From Yersinia aleksiciae (GTDB lineage Bacteria > Pseudomonadota > Gammaproteobacteria > Enterobacterales > Enterobacteriaceae), in NCBI RefSeq assembly GCF_001047675.1, contig NZ_CP011975.1, positions 2,582,073-2,646,072 of the forward strand: a DNA stretch of 64,000 bases, given 5' to 3'. This document shows, piece after piece, positions 1-9,207 of this stretch. The position numbers and the translations under genes were made by a program. The notes beneath the pieces are model-generated. The model was not told where the DNA came from. It searched no databases and worked only from the letters and a program-made list of their open reading frames with translations. The stretch's first letter is position 1; each line of letters begins with the position of its first letter.

Positions 1-140
1 GCGACCACACGGGCAACAGTTGCACAATAATCTGCGTCCACAACGCCAACAGCCAAAGCTGCGCGCTCGACGGCTTCCTTGATACGCACCTCATCAAAAG
101 GTACCTGACAACCGTCCCGTTTAATCACTACTGTTTTCAC
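1..140 (-). CDS. nrdD: Anaerobic ribonucleoside-triphosphate reductase, N-terminus (partial)
   Basis: The first 46 codons of a gene that runs off the left edge. The translation begins VKTVVIKRDGCQVPF and continues with RIKEAVERAA and DADYCATVA, which closely matches the ATP-cone N-terminus of E. coli NrdD. NrdD is the oxygen-sensitive glycyl-radical enzyme that reduces NTPs to dNTPs under anaerobiosis. The start is taken as GTG at 140 because an AGGAG sits about nine bases upstream. Two NrdR boxes and two DnaA boxes lie upstream. The catalytic C-terminal part is outside the window. Confidence 0.93.
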   Translation of the reverse strand, partial: MKTVVIKRDGCQVPFDEVRIKEAVERAALAVGVVDADYCATVARVV

Positions 141-170
141 AATGTCGCTCCTGTATCCTGCCGCGTAGGG

Positions 171-234
171 TTATCCACAAGCCGACCCGCAGCACATAAG
201 GGCTGCGAGGGGGTGTGGATGCTTTTGTGGATAA
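171..234. promoter_or_regulatory. Pair of inverted consensus DnaA boxes upstream of nrdD
   Basis: TTATCCACA at 171-179 and its exact reverse complement TGTGGATAA at 226-234 are perfect DnaA boxes in opposite orientation. They lie between the nrdD start and the NrdR boxes. DnaA control is established for E. coli nrdAB; DnaA control of nrdD here is inference from the sequence. Confidence 0.6.
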
Positions 235-237
235 CTA

Positions 238-278
238 CTACATATAGGTGTTTGTGTTCCTACAAGCACTATATATAG
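238..278 (-). promoter_or_regulatory. Tandem NrdR boxes of nrdD
   Basis: Two copies of the NrdR core, CTACATATAG at 238-247 and CTATATATAG at 269-278, are spaced exactly 31 bp apart. The second is a perfect CWATATATWG core and the first has one mismatch. Paired NrdR boxes about three helical turns apart are the hallmark of ribonucleotide-reductase promoters, where NrdR represses when dATP is high. Confidence 0.85.
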
Positions 279-381
279 GTGGCGGTAAACTAAATTGACG
301 TAGAGCAAGGAAATTGGCGTTAGGGTTATTTGCTGCTCAGTGGCCGACAAAATGGGAATTTTCTGTGGAAGAGAGCGTGTA

Positions 382-400
382 CAAATTTAGTATAAATTTG
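382..400 (+). promoter_or_regulatory. Palindrome upstream of the toxin-antitoxin pair, probable autoregulatory operator
   Basis: CAAATTT (382-388) and AAATTTG (394-400) form a perfect inverted repeat with a 5-bp centre, about 64 bp before the antitoxin start. Type II antitoxins usually bind such palindromes in their own promoters. The assignment is by position only. Confidence 0.45.
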
Positions 401-463
401 ATATTTCACTGCGTGGATGATAGCTTGCCTAGAGTATGAGCGGCAATTAAAGGAGAAATGACT

Positions 464-733
464 ATGACCACCACAATGTCTCAAAAAGCAGCGAGGGAAG
501 GACTGGGATCGCCTGACCTTTTTGATGGCGGTGTTTTTGTCACAAAAAATGGCGTTGCTGAGTTGTTTGTCCAGCCAGCAGCGGAAAGGGAGGCTGAAAT
601 TAGGGAACGTAATCTTGAACGCCAATCAAATGCCCTGCTGAAGCTAGTCATGTTGGCTAAGCAGGATATTAAAAACCAGCAAGGTATGTCGCCTGAAGAG
701 ACGCTAAGGAAGCTGCGCGAAGCGCGCAAGTAA
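464..733 (+). CDS. Type II antitoxin of a ParE/RelE-type module
   Basis: A short acidic protein of 89 residues encoded directly before a RelE/ParE-like toxin with a gap of only 14 bases, the usual antitoxin-first order. The N-terminal half, with the segment GGVFVTKNGVAELFV (about residues 23-37), resembles the beta-rich DNA-binding part of small antitoxins. The C-terminal half is helical and charged, ending in LRKLREARK, as expected for a toxin-wrapping tail. ATG at 464 is preferred over 458 because the GGAG at 452-455 then has a normal spacing of eight bases. I cannot name the antitoxin family with certainty; Phd/YefM-like is the best guess. The expected role is neutralising the toxin and repressing the operon. 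Confidence 0.7.
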   Translation: MTTTMSQKAAREGLGSPDLFDGGVFVTKNGVAELFVQPAAEREAEIRERNLERQSNALLKLVMLAKQDIKNQQGMSPEETLRKLREARK

Positions 734-747
734 TATTGAGGTTAGGA

Positions 748-1077
748 ATGCCCCAAATAATTATATCACCAGCAGCAGAATGGACTCTTAAGGATATTGA
801 ATCCTTTAAAAGCGGCACGATGGGATCCGTTAAGGCTGGAGAATTCGTCGATAATTTATTGATATCATCAATAACGGCGATCAGTGAAGATCCAATCCGC
901 TATCGTTTTAACTCAATGCTATCAGATAGCGGCGTACAATTTCGTGAGCGGCTGGATCCCGAAAGTGAGTATCGCGTCATATATGACTATGATGGTCAAA
1001 CCTTGGAAATACTGGCTTTTGTCAGTATGAAACAAGATTTGGAAAGGGTTCTGTACCGATATCTTATGTTTCGATAG
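748..1077 (+). CDS. RelE/ParE-superfamily toxin
   Basis: A 109-residue protein with the family layout: an N-terminal ISPAAEWTLKDIESF helix, a central FRERLDPESEYRVIYDYD segment, and the C-terminal LAFVSMKQDLERVLYRY block typical of ParE/RelE plasmid-stabilisation toxins. These inhibit either DNA gyrase (ParE) or translation by mRNA cleavage (RelE); the sequence does not decide which. ATG at 748 is chosen because GAGG lies just upstream; an in-frame TTG at 736 is less likely. It is co-transcribed with the antitoxin and sits between nrdD and an ABC operon, so the pair is probably an acquired chromosomal module. Confidence 0.75.
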   Translation: MPQIIISPAAEWTLKDIESFKSGTMGSVKAGEFVDNLLISSITAISEDPIRYRFNSMLSDSGVQFRERLDPESEYRVIYDYDGQTLEILAFVSMKQDLERVLYRYLMFR

Positions 1078-1237
1078 CGTGGGTCGACGGCCATCACGAC
1101 TGGTTTTGCCTATAAAGGCGCGGGTGTTGGGCCGCCGCTCTGCGGCCCGACTCAGTTGGGAGACGAAGATCAAGTGAACACAGAACGGCTATCAACCGAA
1201 AGCAGCGCCGATCCTCCTAGCAACCGAACCCGACCCC

Positions 1238-1954
1238 TTACCCCATAAAATGTTCCGCCAACTCCAAATCTCGCCGCGAGAACTCCCTCACTATCTTGCC
1301 ACTCTCCATCATGGCCGCGCGCTCGGACATGTGTGCCACCACATCGCTATCGTGGCTCACCAGCAGATAGGTCATGCCGTGTTCGTGTTTTAACTGATTG
1401 AGCAGATTGAGGATCTCGGCCTGAACCGACATGTCCAACGCCGAGGTGGGTTCATCTAGCAGCAGCAGTTTTGGTCGCAAGAGTAGGGCGCGAGCAATGG
1501 CAATGCGCTGGCGTTGGCCGCCGGAGAATTGATGGGGATAACGTTGCGCCGCAGAAGCAGGCAGGCCCACTTGCGCCAAAGCTTGGTCAATCCGTTGCTG
1601 AATATGCTGCTCGCCGTGAATCTTTAGCGGCTCACCCAGCGTGCGCTGAATATTATGCTGTGGGTGGAGTGAGGCATAAGGGTCTTGAAACACCATCTGC
1701 ACCTCTTTGCGCAGCTGGCCGGTGAAGCGCTGCCCCGGCCGCAACGGCTGGCCCAACAAGGTTATCTCGCCCTGCCACTCCCGTTGTAAACCGGCCAGTG
1801 TCCGTAACACGGTGGATTTACCACAGCCGGATGCGCCGATCAGGCTGAAAGTCTCGCCCTCCTCAACGGCAAAGCTCACCGACTCCACTGCCGTTTTTAC
1901 CTGATTTTTCTGGGCGAAACTGACCCGTAGGTTATTGACTTCAATCAGTGCCAC
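1238..1954 (-). CDS. Peptide/nickel-class ABC transporter ATP-binding protein (second ATPase)
   Basis: Energises the importer encoded by the upstream genes. All ABC signatures are visible: Walker A GASGCGKST (about residue 40), signature FSGGQRQRIAIARAL, Walker B LLLLDEPTSALD and the switch histidine in LLVSHDSDVV. The GTG start at 1954 is preferred because a good AGGAG precedes it and the protein then begins VALIEVNNLRVSF. The longer frame lacks a ribosome binding site and adds 22 residues unlike the family. At 238 residues it lacks the C-terminal extension of OppF/DppF, which is closer to NikE-like ATPases. It overlaps the upstream ATPase gene by 14 bases and is the last gene of the operon. 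Confidence 0.9.
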   Translation of the reverse strand: MALIEVNNLRVSFAQKNQVKTAVESVSFAVEEGETFSLIGASGCGKSTVLRTLAGLQREWQGEITLLGQPLRPGQRFTGQLRKEVQMVFQDPYASLHPQHNIQRTLGEPLKIHGEQHIQQRIDQALAQVGLPASAAQRYPHQFSGGQRQRIAIARALLLRPKLLLLDEPTSALDMSVQAEILNLLNQLKHEHGMTYLLVSHDSDVVAHMSERAAMMESGKIVREFSRRDLELAEHFMG

Positions 1955-2819
1955 GGGAGCCTCCTGAAAAATCTGCGCTGCGATCCAATACCGGCAGATC
2001 AGTACCATAAGTGCTGGCATTTGGGCGGCAAGCCCATAAAGTGTGGGTATAAGGGTGGGTCGAGTGCGGTAACTCGGCGGCCAGCCCCTGATCCACCAGT
2101 TTCCCCTGATACATCACCAACACGCGGTGGCAATGCTCCGATACCAACGGCAGATCATGACTGATCAGCAGTAAACTCATATTGCGCTGCTCAGTCTGCT
2201 CGACGATCAACTCTAGGATCTGGTTACGCAGTTTGGCGTCTAAGGCTGAGGTGGGTTCGTCAGCAATTAATACTCTCGGGTTATTCACCAAAGCGATAGC
2301 TAACATGGCCCGTTGCCCCATACCGCCAGAAAGTTGGCCGGGGTATTGGTGGTAGGCGCTTTCATTTAACCCGACTGATGCCAGCGCATTTAACACGCGT
2401 TCACGGGTATCAGCACCGGACAGGGCATTGTGTAGCAGCAGGGACTCTTCAATTTGCTTGCCCACAGTGCGCACTGGATTCAGCGCATAGCGAGGATCTT
2501 GTAGCACCATGGCGATCTCTTTGCCACGTAACGCGCCCCATTGTTTGGGCTTCAACTGCAATAAATCGTGTTCAATGACCTGGCCGGATCCCCCGTGGTC
2601 ATCGGTATTATCCGCGTAATAACTCAGTTTTTGGGCGCTGACTTTTCCCGGTGAGCGGACCAATCCCATCAGCGCTCTGGCGGTAATGGATTTGCCGGAG
2701 CCCGATTCGCCCACTAACGCGACGCGCTCGTGACCCAGTTGGAAGGAGATGTTATCCACCACCCGCTGTTGCTGAAAATCGACACACAAATTCTCTACGG
2801 CGAAAATTTTATCAGTCAT
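1941..2819 (-). CDS. Peptide/nickel-class ABC transporter ATP-binding protein (first ATPase)
   Basis: A 292-residue ATPase of the DppD/OppD/NikD class. Visible are Walker A GESGSGKSI, signature LSGGMGQRAMLAIAL, Walker B VLIADEPTSALD and the H-loop LLISHDLPLV. The C-terminal HPYTHTLWACRP segment is the short oligopeptide-transport motif of this family. The start is placed at ATG 2819 (MTDKIFAVENL) rather than at the in-frame ATG 30 bases upstream, because the shorter start gives the usual short family N-terminus. It overlaps the upstream permease gene by eight bases, indicating translational coupling. It pairs with the following ATPase. Confidence 0.9.
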   Translation of the reverse strand: MTDKIFAVENLCVDFQQQRVVDNISFQLGHERVALVGESGSGKSITARALMGLVRSPGKVSAQKLSYYADNTDDHGGSGQVIEHDLLQLKPKQWGALRGKEIAMVLQDPRYALNPVRTVGKQIEESLLLHNALSGADTRERVLNALASVGLNESAYHQYPGQLSGGMGQRAMLAIALVNNPRVLIADEPTSALDAKLRNQILELIVEQTEQRNMSLLLISHDLPLVSEHCHRVLVMYQGKLVDQGLAAELPHSTHPYTHTLWACRPNASTYGTDLPVLDRSADFSGGSRGTD

Positions 2820-3648
2820 GGTGAGGGTCCAAAATATCGCGCAGGCCATCGCCTAACAGATTAAATGCCATGCTGCTGAGCAAGATAGCGCAGCCCGGAA
2901 TGGCGGCGATCCACCACTGATCGAAGATAACCTGCATACCGTCAGCGACCATCGATCCCCATTCAGACATGGGTGGGCGAGCCCCCAAGCCGAGGAAACC
3001 TAACCCGGCGGCTGCCAGGATAATCCCGGCCAGATCCAGCGCCAGTCGCACCACCGCCGAGGGGAGGCACATGGGTAAAATATGGCCCCACAGCAGACGC
3101 AGCCCCTTGATACCCATCATTTCAGCCGCCGCCAGATAGTCACTTTGACGTAGTAATTGAATCTCGGCGCGCGCCTGACGGGCATAGGCGGGCCAAGTGG
3201 TCAGCGCCAACGCCAGTGCGCCATTAATCAAACCGGGGCCGAGCATCGCCACAAAAGCAAAAGCCAAAATCAGCCGTGGCATCGACATCACCACATCAGT
3301 GACGCGCATCAGAACACGTTCGAGCCAGCCGCCGTAATAGCCGGAAAGTACCCCAACCAGCAGCCCTAGCGGCAGCGTGATCACCGTGACCAGCAGCACC
3401 AAGCCCAGCGTTGGGCGAGTGCCATAAATCAGGCGCGACAGCATATCGCGGCCATAGCTGTCAGTCCCTAACCAGTGCCCTGCGGCACCGGGCGGTAGCA
3501 GCCGATCAGCAGCGTTTTGCCAGTTAGGATCTTGTGGTGCGAGCCACGGGGCAAAAATCGCAATAATCACCAGCAGGGAGAGAATAAACAGCCCAATGCT
3601 GGTGGAGGGGGAACGCTTCAGCGCGTAGCAGACTTTTGCTATTTGCAT
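2812..3648 (-). CDS. Peptide/nickel-class ABC transporter permease (DppC-like)
   Basis: An inner-membrane permease of 278 residues. It starts with an N-terminal membrane segment (IGLFILSLLVIIAIFAPWLAP), followed by the LGTDSYGRDMLSRLIYGTR signature of DppC/OppC/NikC subunits (about residues 60-80) and further membrane helices. The EAA loop region is visible as AAAEMMGIKGLRLLWGHILP (about residues 172-191), which docks onto the ATPases. It lies between the DppB-like permease (18-base gap) and the first ATPase (8-base overlap). Substrate is not determinable from sequence. Confidence 0.9.
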   Translation of the reverse strand: MQIAKVCYALKRSPSTSIGLFILSLLVIIAIFAPWLAPQDPNWQNAADRLLPPGAAGHWLGTDSYGRDMLSRLIYGTRPTLGLVLLVTVITLPLGLLVGVLSGYYGGWLERVLMRVTDVVMSMPRLILAFAFVAMLGPGLINGALALALTTWPAYARQARAEIQLLRQSDYLAAAEMMGIKGLRLLWGHILPMCLPSAVVRLALDLAGIILAAAGLGFLGLGARPPMSEWGSMVADGMQVIFDQWWIAAIPGCAILLSSMAFNLLGDGLRDILDPHHD

Positions 3649-3666
3649 ATTAGTATCATCGACATA

Positions 3667-4716
3667 TCAGCGTGTTCTCGGGTCCAGCAAGCGGACCAGT
3701 AGATCCGTTACATTGTTAATCAAAATAAAGCACACACCGAGCAGCAGGGTTCCGCCCATAATGGCGGTGGTATCCCCGGCAAATAGAGCGCTGGTCAGGT
3801 AGCGGCCAATCCCCGGCCAGGCAAAGACGGTTTCGGTTAACACCGCACCTTCCAGCATGCTGGTATACGCCAGCGCAATCACCGTGAGCAAGGTGCCACG
3901 GATATTCGGCAGCACGTGCATCAACAGAATGCGCATCTCACCGGCACCTTTGGCCCTCGCCAGCGTGATGTACTCTTTATTCAGTTCACTCAGGCAGGCC
4001 GAACGGGTCAGGCGGGTGATACTGGCGAGCGCATAGTAAGAGAGCAGGGCAACCGGCAGAATCAGGTGGGCGATGGCATTGCCAAAGGCGCCAGCATCGC
4101 CAGAACGCCAAGTGTCGATCAGGGCAAAACCGGTTTTCGCTTCCACGGTATATTGATAAATGTCATCGAGGCGACCGGGGCCGGGGCTCCATTGCAGGCG
4201 GGCATAAAACAGCAGTAGCATCAGCAAGCCAAGCCAGAAGATGGGTACTGAGTTACCCAGCAAAGTGATAAAGCGAATCGCGGCATCCAGCTTGCTACCA
4301 GCCCAGCGGGCGCACAATAAACCGAGGATAACCCCGAGTGTGGCACCAATGATCAGCGATAGCGTCGCCAGTTCCAGTGATGCAGGGAAAACGGTGAGCA
4401 AATCTTGCAATACCGGCTGACCGCTGGCACTGGCAAGCCCCAAATCACCATGGGCCAACCGCACCAAATAGTGCCAGAACTGTACGACTAATGGCTGATC
4501 CAGCCCGAGCTGGTGCTTGACCTGCTGATATGTGGCCTCACTGGCGTGGTCGCCCACAATTTGTAGCACCCGATCCACTGGCGACATTGCCGACAGGAAA
4601 AAGGTGATCACCAGCAGACCGAATAGGGTTAGGGCCAGGGTCAATAATCCCTGTAAAACCCCCCAAAGACGACGCCGGGATTGGGTTCCCGGCGTTTGAT
4701 TTAGTGCGACAGACAT
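3667..4716 (-). CDS. Peptide/nickel-class ABC transporter permease (DppB-like)
   Basis: A 349-residue multi-pass permease. The family pattern is clear: an N-terminal helix (LTLALTLFGLLVITFFLSAMSP), the periplasmic motif LGLDQPLVVQFWHYLVRLAHGDLG (about residues 70-93), and the EAA loop TLARAKGAGEMRILLMHVLPN before the last helices. The C-terminal segment carries the family-typical VLTETVFAWPGIGRYL. It forms the heterodimeric channel with the downstream DppC-like permease. A 58-base gap separates it from the binding-protein gene. Confidence 0.9.
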   Translation of the reverse strand: MSVALNQTPGTQSRRRLWGVLQGLLTLALTLFGLLVITFFLSAMSPVDRVLQIVGDHASEATYQQVKHQLGLDQPLVVQFWHYLVRLAHGDLGLASASGQPVLQDLLTVFPASLELATLSLIIGATLGVILGLLCARWAGSKLDAAIRFITLLGNSVPIFWLGLLMLLLFYARLQWSPGPGRLDDIYQYTVEAKTGFALIDTWRSGDAGAFGNAIAHLILPVALLSYYALASITRLTRSACLSELNKEYITLARAKGAGEMRILLMHVLPNIRGTLLTVIALAYTSMLEGAVLTETVFAWPGIGRYLTSALFAGDTTAIMGGTLLLGVCFILINNVTDLLVRLLDPRTR

Positions 4717-4774
4717 CGACTATCAACCTACTTATATTTCATAAAAACTTTATTGATAAGTCAGCTAACAGAGA

Positions 4775-6343
4775 CTATTTGCTGACACGGTCATAATAGA
4801 CCATATCTGCATTCAGGCCCTGTTGGTAGCCCTTAACATTATCTCGCAGCACAACTTGTGCTTTGGCTTGATCAATAAAGATGTAAGGCGAGTTCTGTTG
4901 CAGCTCTTGTTGCAACTGGGTGTAGAGCGCAGTGCGCTTAGCTGGATCGGCTTCTGCCACCGCTGCCAGTGTCTGTTTATTTAGCTCAGGAATAACCCAG
5001 CCGTTTAAACCGGCAACAGTGCTGCTCTTACCATCATTATAGGCAAAGGCGCTGGCATTGGAGTGTGCATCGAAATAATCCGGGATCCACAAGCGGATAG
5101 CGGACTGATGCTGCTTGGCGCGCACTCGGCCATACACCTGGCTGCCGGCGGCGGGTAGCAACACCAGTTTCACGCCACCTTGGGCGAAGCTGGCCTGTAA
5201 CGATTGGGCGATGGTGATAAACGGCGGTTTGTTCTCAACGTCCAGCGTTAAGGTTGCGTCCTTAATGCCCGCTTTGGTCAGAATTTCTTTAGCTTTAGCC
5301 GGATCAAAGGTAAACGGATTGCTTTCCAGCGCACCCGGCAAACCAACAGGCAGGAAGCTTTGATGCACGAAATATTGGCCTTTCAGCAGGTCTTTGGTAA
5401 TGCCCTGATAATCAACCAAATAGCGTGCGGCCTGCCAGAACTCTGGTTTGCTCAGCAGCGGGTTGGCTGGGTTAGCGGTATTAAAGACCAAATAGTTTTG
5501 CTCTGCTGATGGGATCTCAACCACTTTGACGCCAGCTTGTGTTTTCAGCGCGGCGGTTTGGTCTGGCCCTAATTCGCGGGCGATATCGGCATCACCTTGC
5601 TGAATCAGCAGACGGCGAGCACTTGGGTCCGGTACGTTTTTGATAATGATGTTTTTAATCAGCGGCTTGTCACCCGGCGATGTTGGGTTGGCATCCAACA
5701 CGATAGCCTGATGCGGCTGATAAACACGCATTTTGAATGGGCCACTACCGGCTGAATGCATTTTCAGCCAAGCATTGCCGTAGTCGTTGTCTTTTACATT
5801 GGCGGTGACCACCTTTTTATCAACAATCGAGGCGATCGGCGTTGATAAGATATTCAAGGCAACCGCTGGGCTGACATCTGCGCTCCAGCTCAGCTGCAGG
5901 GTATTTTTGTCGATCTTTTTCAGATGTTGATCGATGTTGCTCGCGTCCCAGCCCAGAACGTTAAGAATAAAGGCCGGTGAACGGTTCATCTTGATTGCGC
6001 GGGTGAAGGAGTAAATCACGTCATCAGCTTGCACCGGATTACCGGATGCAAAAACGGCGTCTGGGCGCAATTTCACGGTCAGGGTTTTGGCTGCGGCGTC
6101 ACCTTGCCAGCTCTCAGCCAGAATCGGCACAATCTTTTCCGGATTATCACGATCCGCTTGTATCAGGCGCTGATAGAGACTTGGTACGGTCTGAATACTG
6201 GACAGTTCATTACTTTCTGCCGGATCCAGACTGACAATATCATCCAGGGATTGTACAACCACCAACGTATCTGCTGGCGTTGCGGCCAGTACACTGCCAG
6301 ATAGTGCTGTCAAAACCAGTAATGACAGAATTTTAGCTTTCAT
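4775..6343 (-). CDS. Periplasmic substrate-binding protein, ABC family 5 (peptide/nickel class)
   Basis: The 522-residue solute-binding protein and first gene of the five-gene importer. A Sec signal peptide is obvious (MKAKILSLLVLTALSGSVLA, cleavage near residue 20). Family-5 features follow: LDDIVSLDPAE at the mature N-terminus, ILAESWQ, LTVKLRPDAVFASGNPVQADDVIYSF and later GSGPFKM. Such proteins bind di- or oligopeptides, nickel chelates, glutathione or haem. The shape of the two downstream ATPases leans slightly to the NikDE kind, but nothing here proves the ligand. It probably has its own promoter in the 326-base gap shared with divergent tabA. Confidence 0.88.
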   Translation of the reverse strand: MKAKILSLLVLTALSGSVLAATPADTLVVVQSLDDIVSLDPAESNELSSIQTVPSLYQRLIQADRDNPEKIVPILAESWQGDAAAKTLTVKLRPDAVFASGNPVQADDVIYSFTRAIKMNRSPAFILNVLGWDASNIDQHLKKIDKNTLQLSWSADVSPAVALNILSTPIASIVDKKVVTANVKDNDYGNAWLKMHSAGSGPFKMRVYQPHQAIVLDANPTSPGDKPLIKNIIIKNVPDPSARRLLIQQGDADIARELGPDQTAALKTQAGVKVVEIPSAEQNYLVFNTANPANPLLSKPEFWQAARYLVDYQGITKDLLKGQYFVHQSFLPVGLPGALESNPFTFDPAKAKEILTKAGIKDATLTLDVENKPPFITIAQSLQASFAQGGVKLVLLPAAGSQVYGRVRAKQHQSAIRLWIPDYFDAHSNASAFAYNDGKSSTVAGLNGWVIPELNKQTLAAVAEADPAKRTALYTQLQQELQQNSPYIFIDQAKAQVVLRDNVKGYQQGLNADMVYYDRVSK

Positions 6344-7128
<785 letters not shown>

Positions 7129-7224
7129 GCTATTTTGCTTGCCAGTTTGAGCTTCGGGCAGTGCGCTGTCCGCACTCAATCTGCCTGCGCCAATAACGCC
7201 TATTGGTTGGGTGTGAAATGATTT

Positions 7225-7246
7225 AGGGCCGATAACGCATCGGCCC
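7225..7246. terminator. Bidirectional terminator between tabA and argI
   Basis: GGGCCGA (7226-7232) and TCGGCCC (7240-7246) form a GC-rich stem with a seven-base loop, followed by AATTTTTA on the plus side. It lies directly after the argI stop codon and can serve both converging genes. Confidence 0.75.
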
Positions 7247-7252
7247 CAATTT

Positions 7253-8260
7253 TTATGCCTGGCTGAGTGTGGCGACCATCACTGCTTTGATGGTGTGCAG
7301 GCGGTTTTCGGCCTGATCAAACACGATGCTGTGCGCGGATTCAAACACTTCATCGGTGACTTCCATTCCGCCCGGCAAGTGGTACTGCTCTGCCATCTGC
7401 TTGCCCAGCGTGGTTTGATCATCATGGAATGCGGGTAGGCAGTGCAGAAACTTAACCTGCGGGTTACCGGTCAGCTTCACCACATCCATATTGACCTGAT
7501 AGGGTTTCAGCAGTGCTACACGTTCGTGCCACACCTCTTTTGGCTCACCCATTGAGACCCAAACATCGGTATACAGGAAATCAGCGCCTTTCACGCCTTC
7601 GGCAATATCTTCTGTCAGCGTGATTTTACCGCCCGTTTTTTGCGCCTGCACCTGACAATCAGCCACCAGTTTGGCCTCCGGCCAGCACGCTTTTGGTGCG
7701 ACCAGACGTAAATCCATCCCTACCAGTGCGGCGGCTTCTAACATGGTGTTGCCCATGTTGTTACGCGCATCGCCGAGATAGGCAAATTTCATTTCACTCA
7801 ATGGCTTACCCGGCAGGTGCTCCTGCATGGTCAATAAATCCGCCAGTAATTGAGTCGGGTGGAACTCATTGGTCAGGCCATTCCACACCGGAACTCCCGC
7901 ATATTCGGCCAATGTTTCAACCACTTGCTGGCCGTGACCGCGATACTGGATACCGTCATACATGCGGCCTAATACCCGAGCGGTATCCTTAATTGACTCT
8001 TTATGCCCAATCTGGCTCCCGCCTGGGCCGAGGTAAGTCACGCGCGCACCTTGATCATATGCGGCAACTTCGAAAGAGCATCGAGTACGGGTCGAGTCTT
8101 TTTCGAAGATGAGCGCGATATTCTTACCTGCCAGTTTTTGCAGTTCACAGCCGGATTTCTTGGCTTGCTTTAACTCAGCTGCCAAATCCAGCAGGGCGGT
8201 AATCTCGGTGGGGGTAAAATCCAGTAACCTTAAAAAGTGACGTTTATAGAACTGATTCAT
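7253..8260 (-). CDS. argI: Ornithine carbamoyltransferase
   Basis: Makes citrulline from ornithine and carbamoyl phosphate in arginine biosynthesis. The carbamoyl-phosphate motif [12 protein letters not shown] is near residue 56 and the ornithine-binding [10 protein letters not shown] near residue 272, both intact. Length is 335 residues, the family norm (E. coli ArgI 334). The start is [10 protein letters not shown] at 8260, with GGAG upstream; the longer frame reaches into the operator. Two ARG boxes lie just upstream, so ArgR-arginine repression is expected. Called argI by synteny with tabA and rraB; argF is an equally used name in organisms with one copy. It could also interconvert citrulline made by the ArcA encoded at 40.2 kb. 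Confidence 0.95.
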   Translation of the reverse strand: MNQFYKRHFLRLLDFTPTEITALLDLAAELKQAKKSGCELQKLAGKNIALIFEKDSTRTRCSFEVAAYDQGARVTYLGPGGSQIGHKESIKDTARVLGRMYDGIQYRGHGQQVVETLAEYAGVPVWNGLTNEFHPTQLLADLLTMQEHLPGKPLSEMKFAYLGDARNNMGNTMLEAAALVGMDLRLVAPKACWPEAKLVADCQVQAQKTGGKITLTEDIAEGVKGADFLYTDVWVSMGEPKEVWHERVALLKPYQVNMDVVKLTGNPQVKFLHCLPAFHDDQTTLGKQMAEQYHLPGGMEVTDEVFESAHSIVFDQAENRLHTIKAVMVATLSQA

Positions 8261-8291
8261 CTGTTCATCTCCATATAACTCAAATGGCTTA

Positions 8292-8330
8292 TTTGAATTT
8301 AAATTCAATTTATACGTATAAATATGCAAT
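8292..8330 (-). promoter_or_regulatory. Tandem ARG boxes (ArgR operator) of argI
   Basis: The first box at 8292-8309 matches the ArgR consensus (WNTGAATWWWWATTCANW) at every position. The second at 8313-8330 matches in 15 of 18. They are separated by exactly 3 bp, the canonical spacing for ArgR hexamer binding. The boxes lie 30-70 bases upstream of the argI start. Confidence 0.93.
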
Positions 8331-8430
8331 TACAACCCCCATCAATAAATCTTTCTCGTTTATAGTGGAGGCAACTGCGTGGGTGTGGGAAAATAGCACC
8401 ATACTAAGCCCATTGACTGAGGATAAAGGC

Positions 8431-8862
8431 ATGGCAAACCGCGAAATGCTGGACGAACAACGTGACGAAACCCGCCTAATCATCGAAGAACTGCTAGACG
8501 ATGGTAGCGATCCCGATGCGCTGTACACAATTGAGCACCACCTCTCTGCTGAAAAGTTCGACGTGTTGGAGAAAGCCGCTGTTGAAGCATTCAAGCTGGG
8601 TTATGAAGTGACAGATGCTGAAGAGCTGGAAGTGGAAGATGGCTCTATGGTGATGTGCTGTGATGTGATCAGTGAAGTGGCGCTGAATGCTGAAATTATT
8701 GATGCACAGGTTGAACAGTTAATCGCACTGGCTGAAAAGTGCGGCGTAAATTACGACGGTTGGGGTACTTACTACGAAGATCCTGACGCAGAAGATGATG
8801 AAGATGGTGAGTTGGACGATGAAGAGTTGGTGGATGAGGATGACGACGGTAAGCGTCACTAA
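8431..8862 (+). CDS. rraB: Ribonuclease E inhibitor RraB
   Basis: A 143-residue very acidic protein matching E. coli RraB (YjgD): [20 protein letters not shown] at the N-terminus, the central [17 protein letters not shown], and [14 protein letters not shown] near residue 110, followed by an Asp/Glu tail. RraB binds RNase E and changes degradosome composition and mRNA decay. The start is ATG 8431 behind GAGGATAAAGGC. It is divergent from argI with the ARG boxes between them, as in E. coli. The 3' end runs straight into ERIC repeats. Confidence 0.95.
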   Translation: MANREMLDEQRDETRLIIEELLDDGSDPDALYTIEHHLSAEKFDVLEKAAVEAFKLGYEVTDAEELEVEDGSMVMCCDVISEVALNAEIIDAQVEQLIALAEKCGVNYDGWGTYYEDPDAEDDEDGELDDEELVDEDDDGKRH

Positions 8863-9142
8863 TTCCCCTTTGTCCTTGAAGCTGCAGGGTTGTTAGCTAC
8901 GTTCACTCACCCGAATCACTTACTGATGTAAGCTCATCGGGATTTGTTTACTTGCTGCCTACCTGCAACTCCAATGACTTTGGGGAATCCCCTTTGACCC
9001 TGAAGCTGCAGGGTTGTTAGCTACGTTCACTCACCCGAGTCACTTACTGATGTAAGCTCATCGGGATTTGTTTACTTGCTGCCTACCTGCAACTCCAATG
9101 ACTTTGGGGAATCCCCTTTGACCCTGAAGCTGCAGGGTTGTT
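8863..9142. repeat. Tandem ERIC elements, two full units and a partial third
   Basis: A 124-bp unit starting at AATTCCCCTTTG is repeated from 8986, and a third copy beginning at 9110 breaks off after about 33 bases. Each full unit has the ERIC core CACTTACTGATGTAAGCTC (for example at 8917) inside a larger imperfect palindrome. ERICs are transcribed miniature elements of enterobacteria. The near-identity of the units points to recent duplication. Confidence 0.88.
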
Positions 9143-9207
9143 AGCGGGGATCTCATTAGCGTGTAATCAGACTGCTGATGAACCCCGATGATGCAATCTA
9201 GAACGGT

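Noticed and set aside
171..234. Two perfect DnaA boxes suggesting a replication origin
   Set aside because: Only two boxes, no AT-rich unwinding repeats, no dnaA/gidA neighbourhood. They sit in the nrdD promoter, so a regulatory role is more likely.
1127..1149. GC-rich inverted repeat after the toxin gene as a terminator
   Set aside because: The stem (GGGCCG and CGGCCC) is real, but no T run follows and it is 50 bases from the stop, so I did not list it as a terminator.
8863..9142. CRISPR array, from the repeated 124-bp units
   Set aside because: Units are contiguous without unique spacers, contain the ERIC core, and there are no cas genes. No other CRISPR-like array was found in the window.
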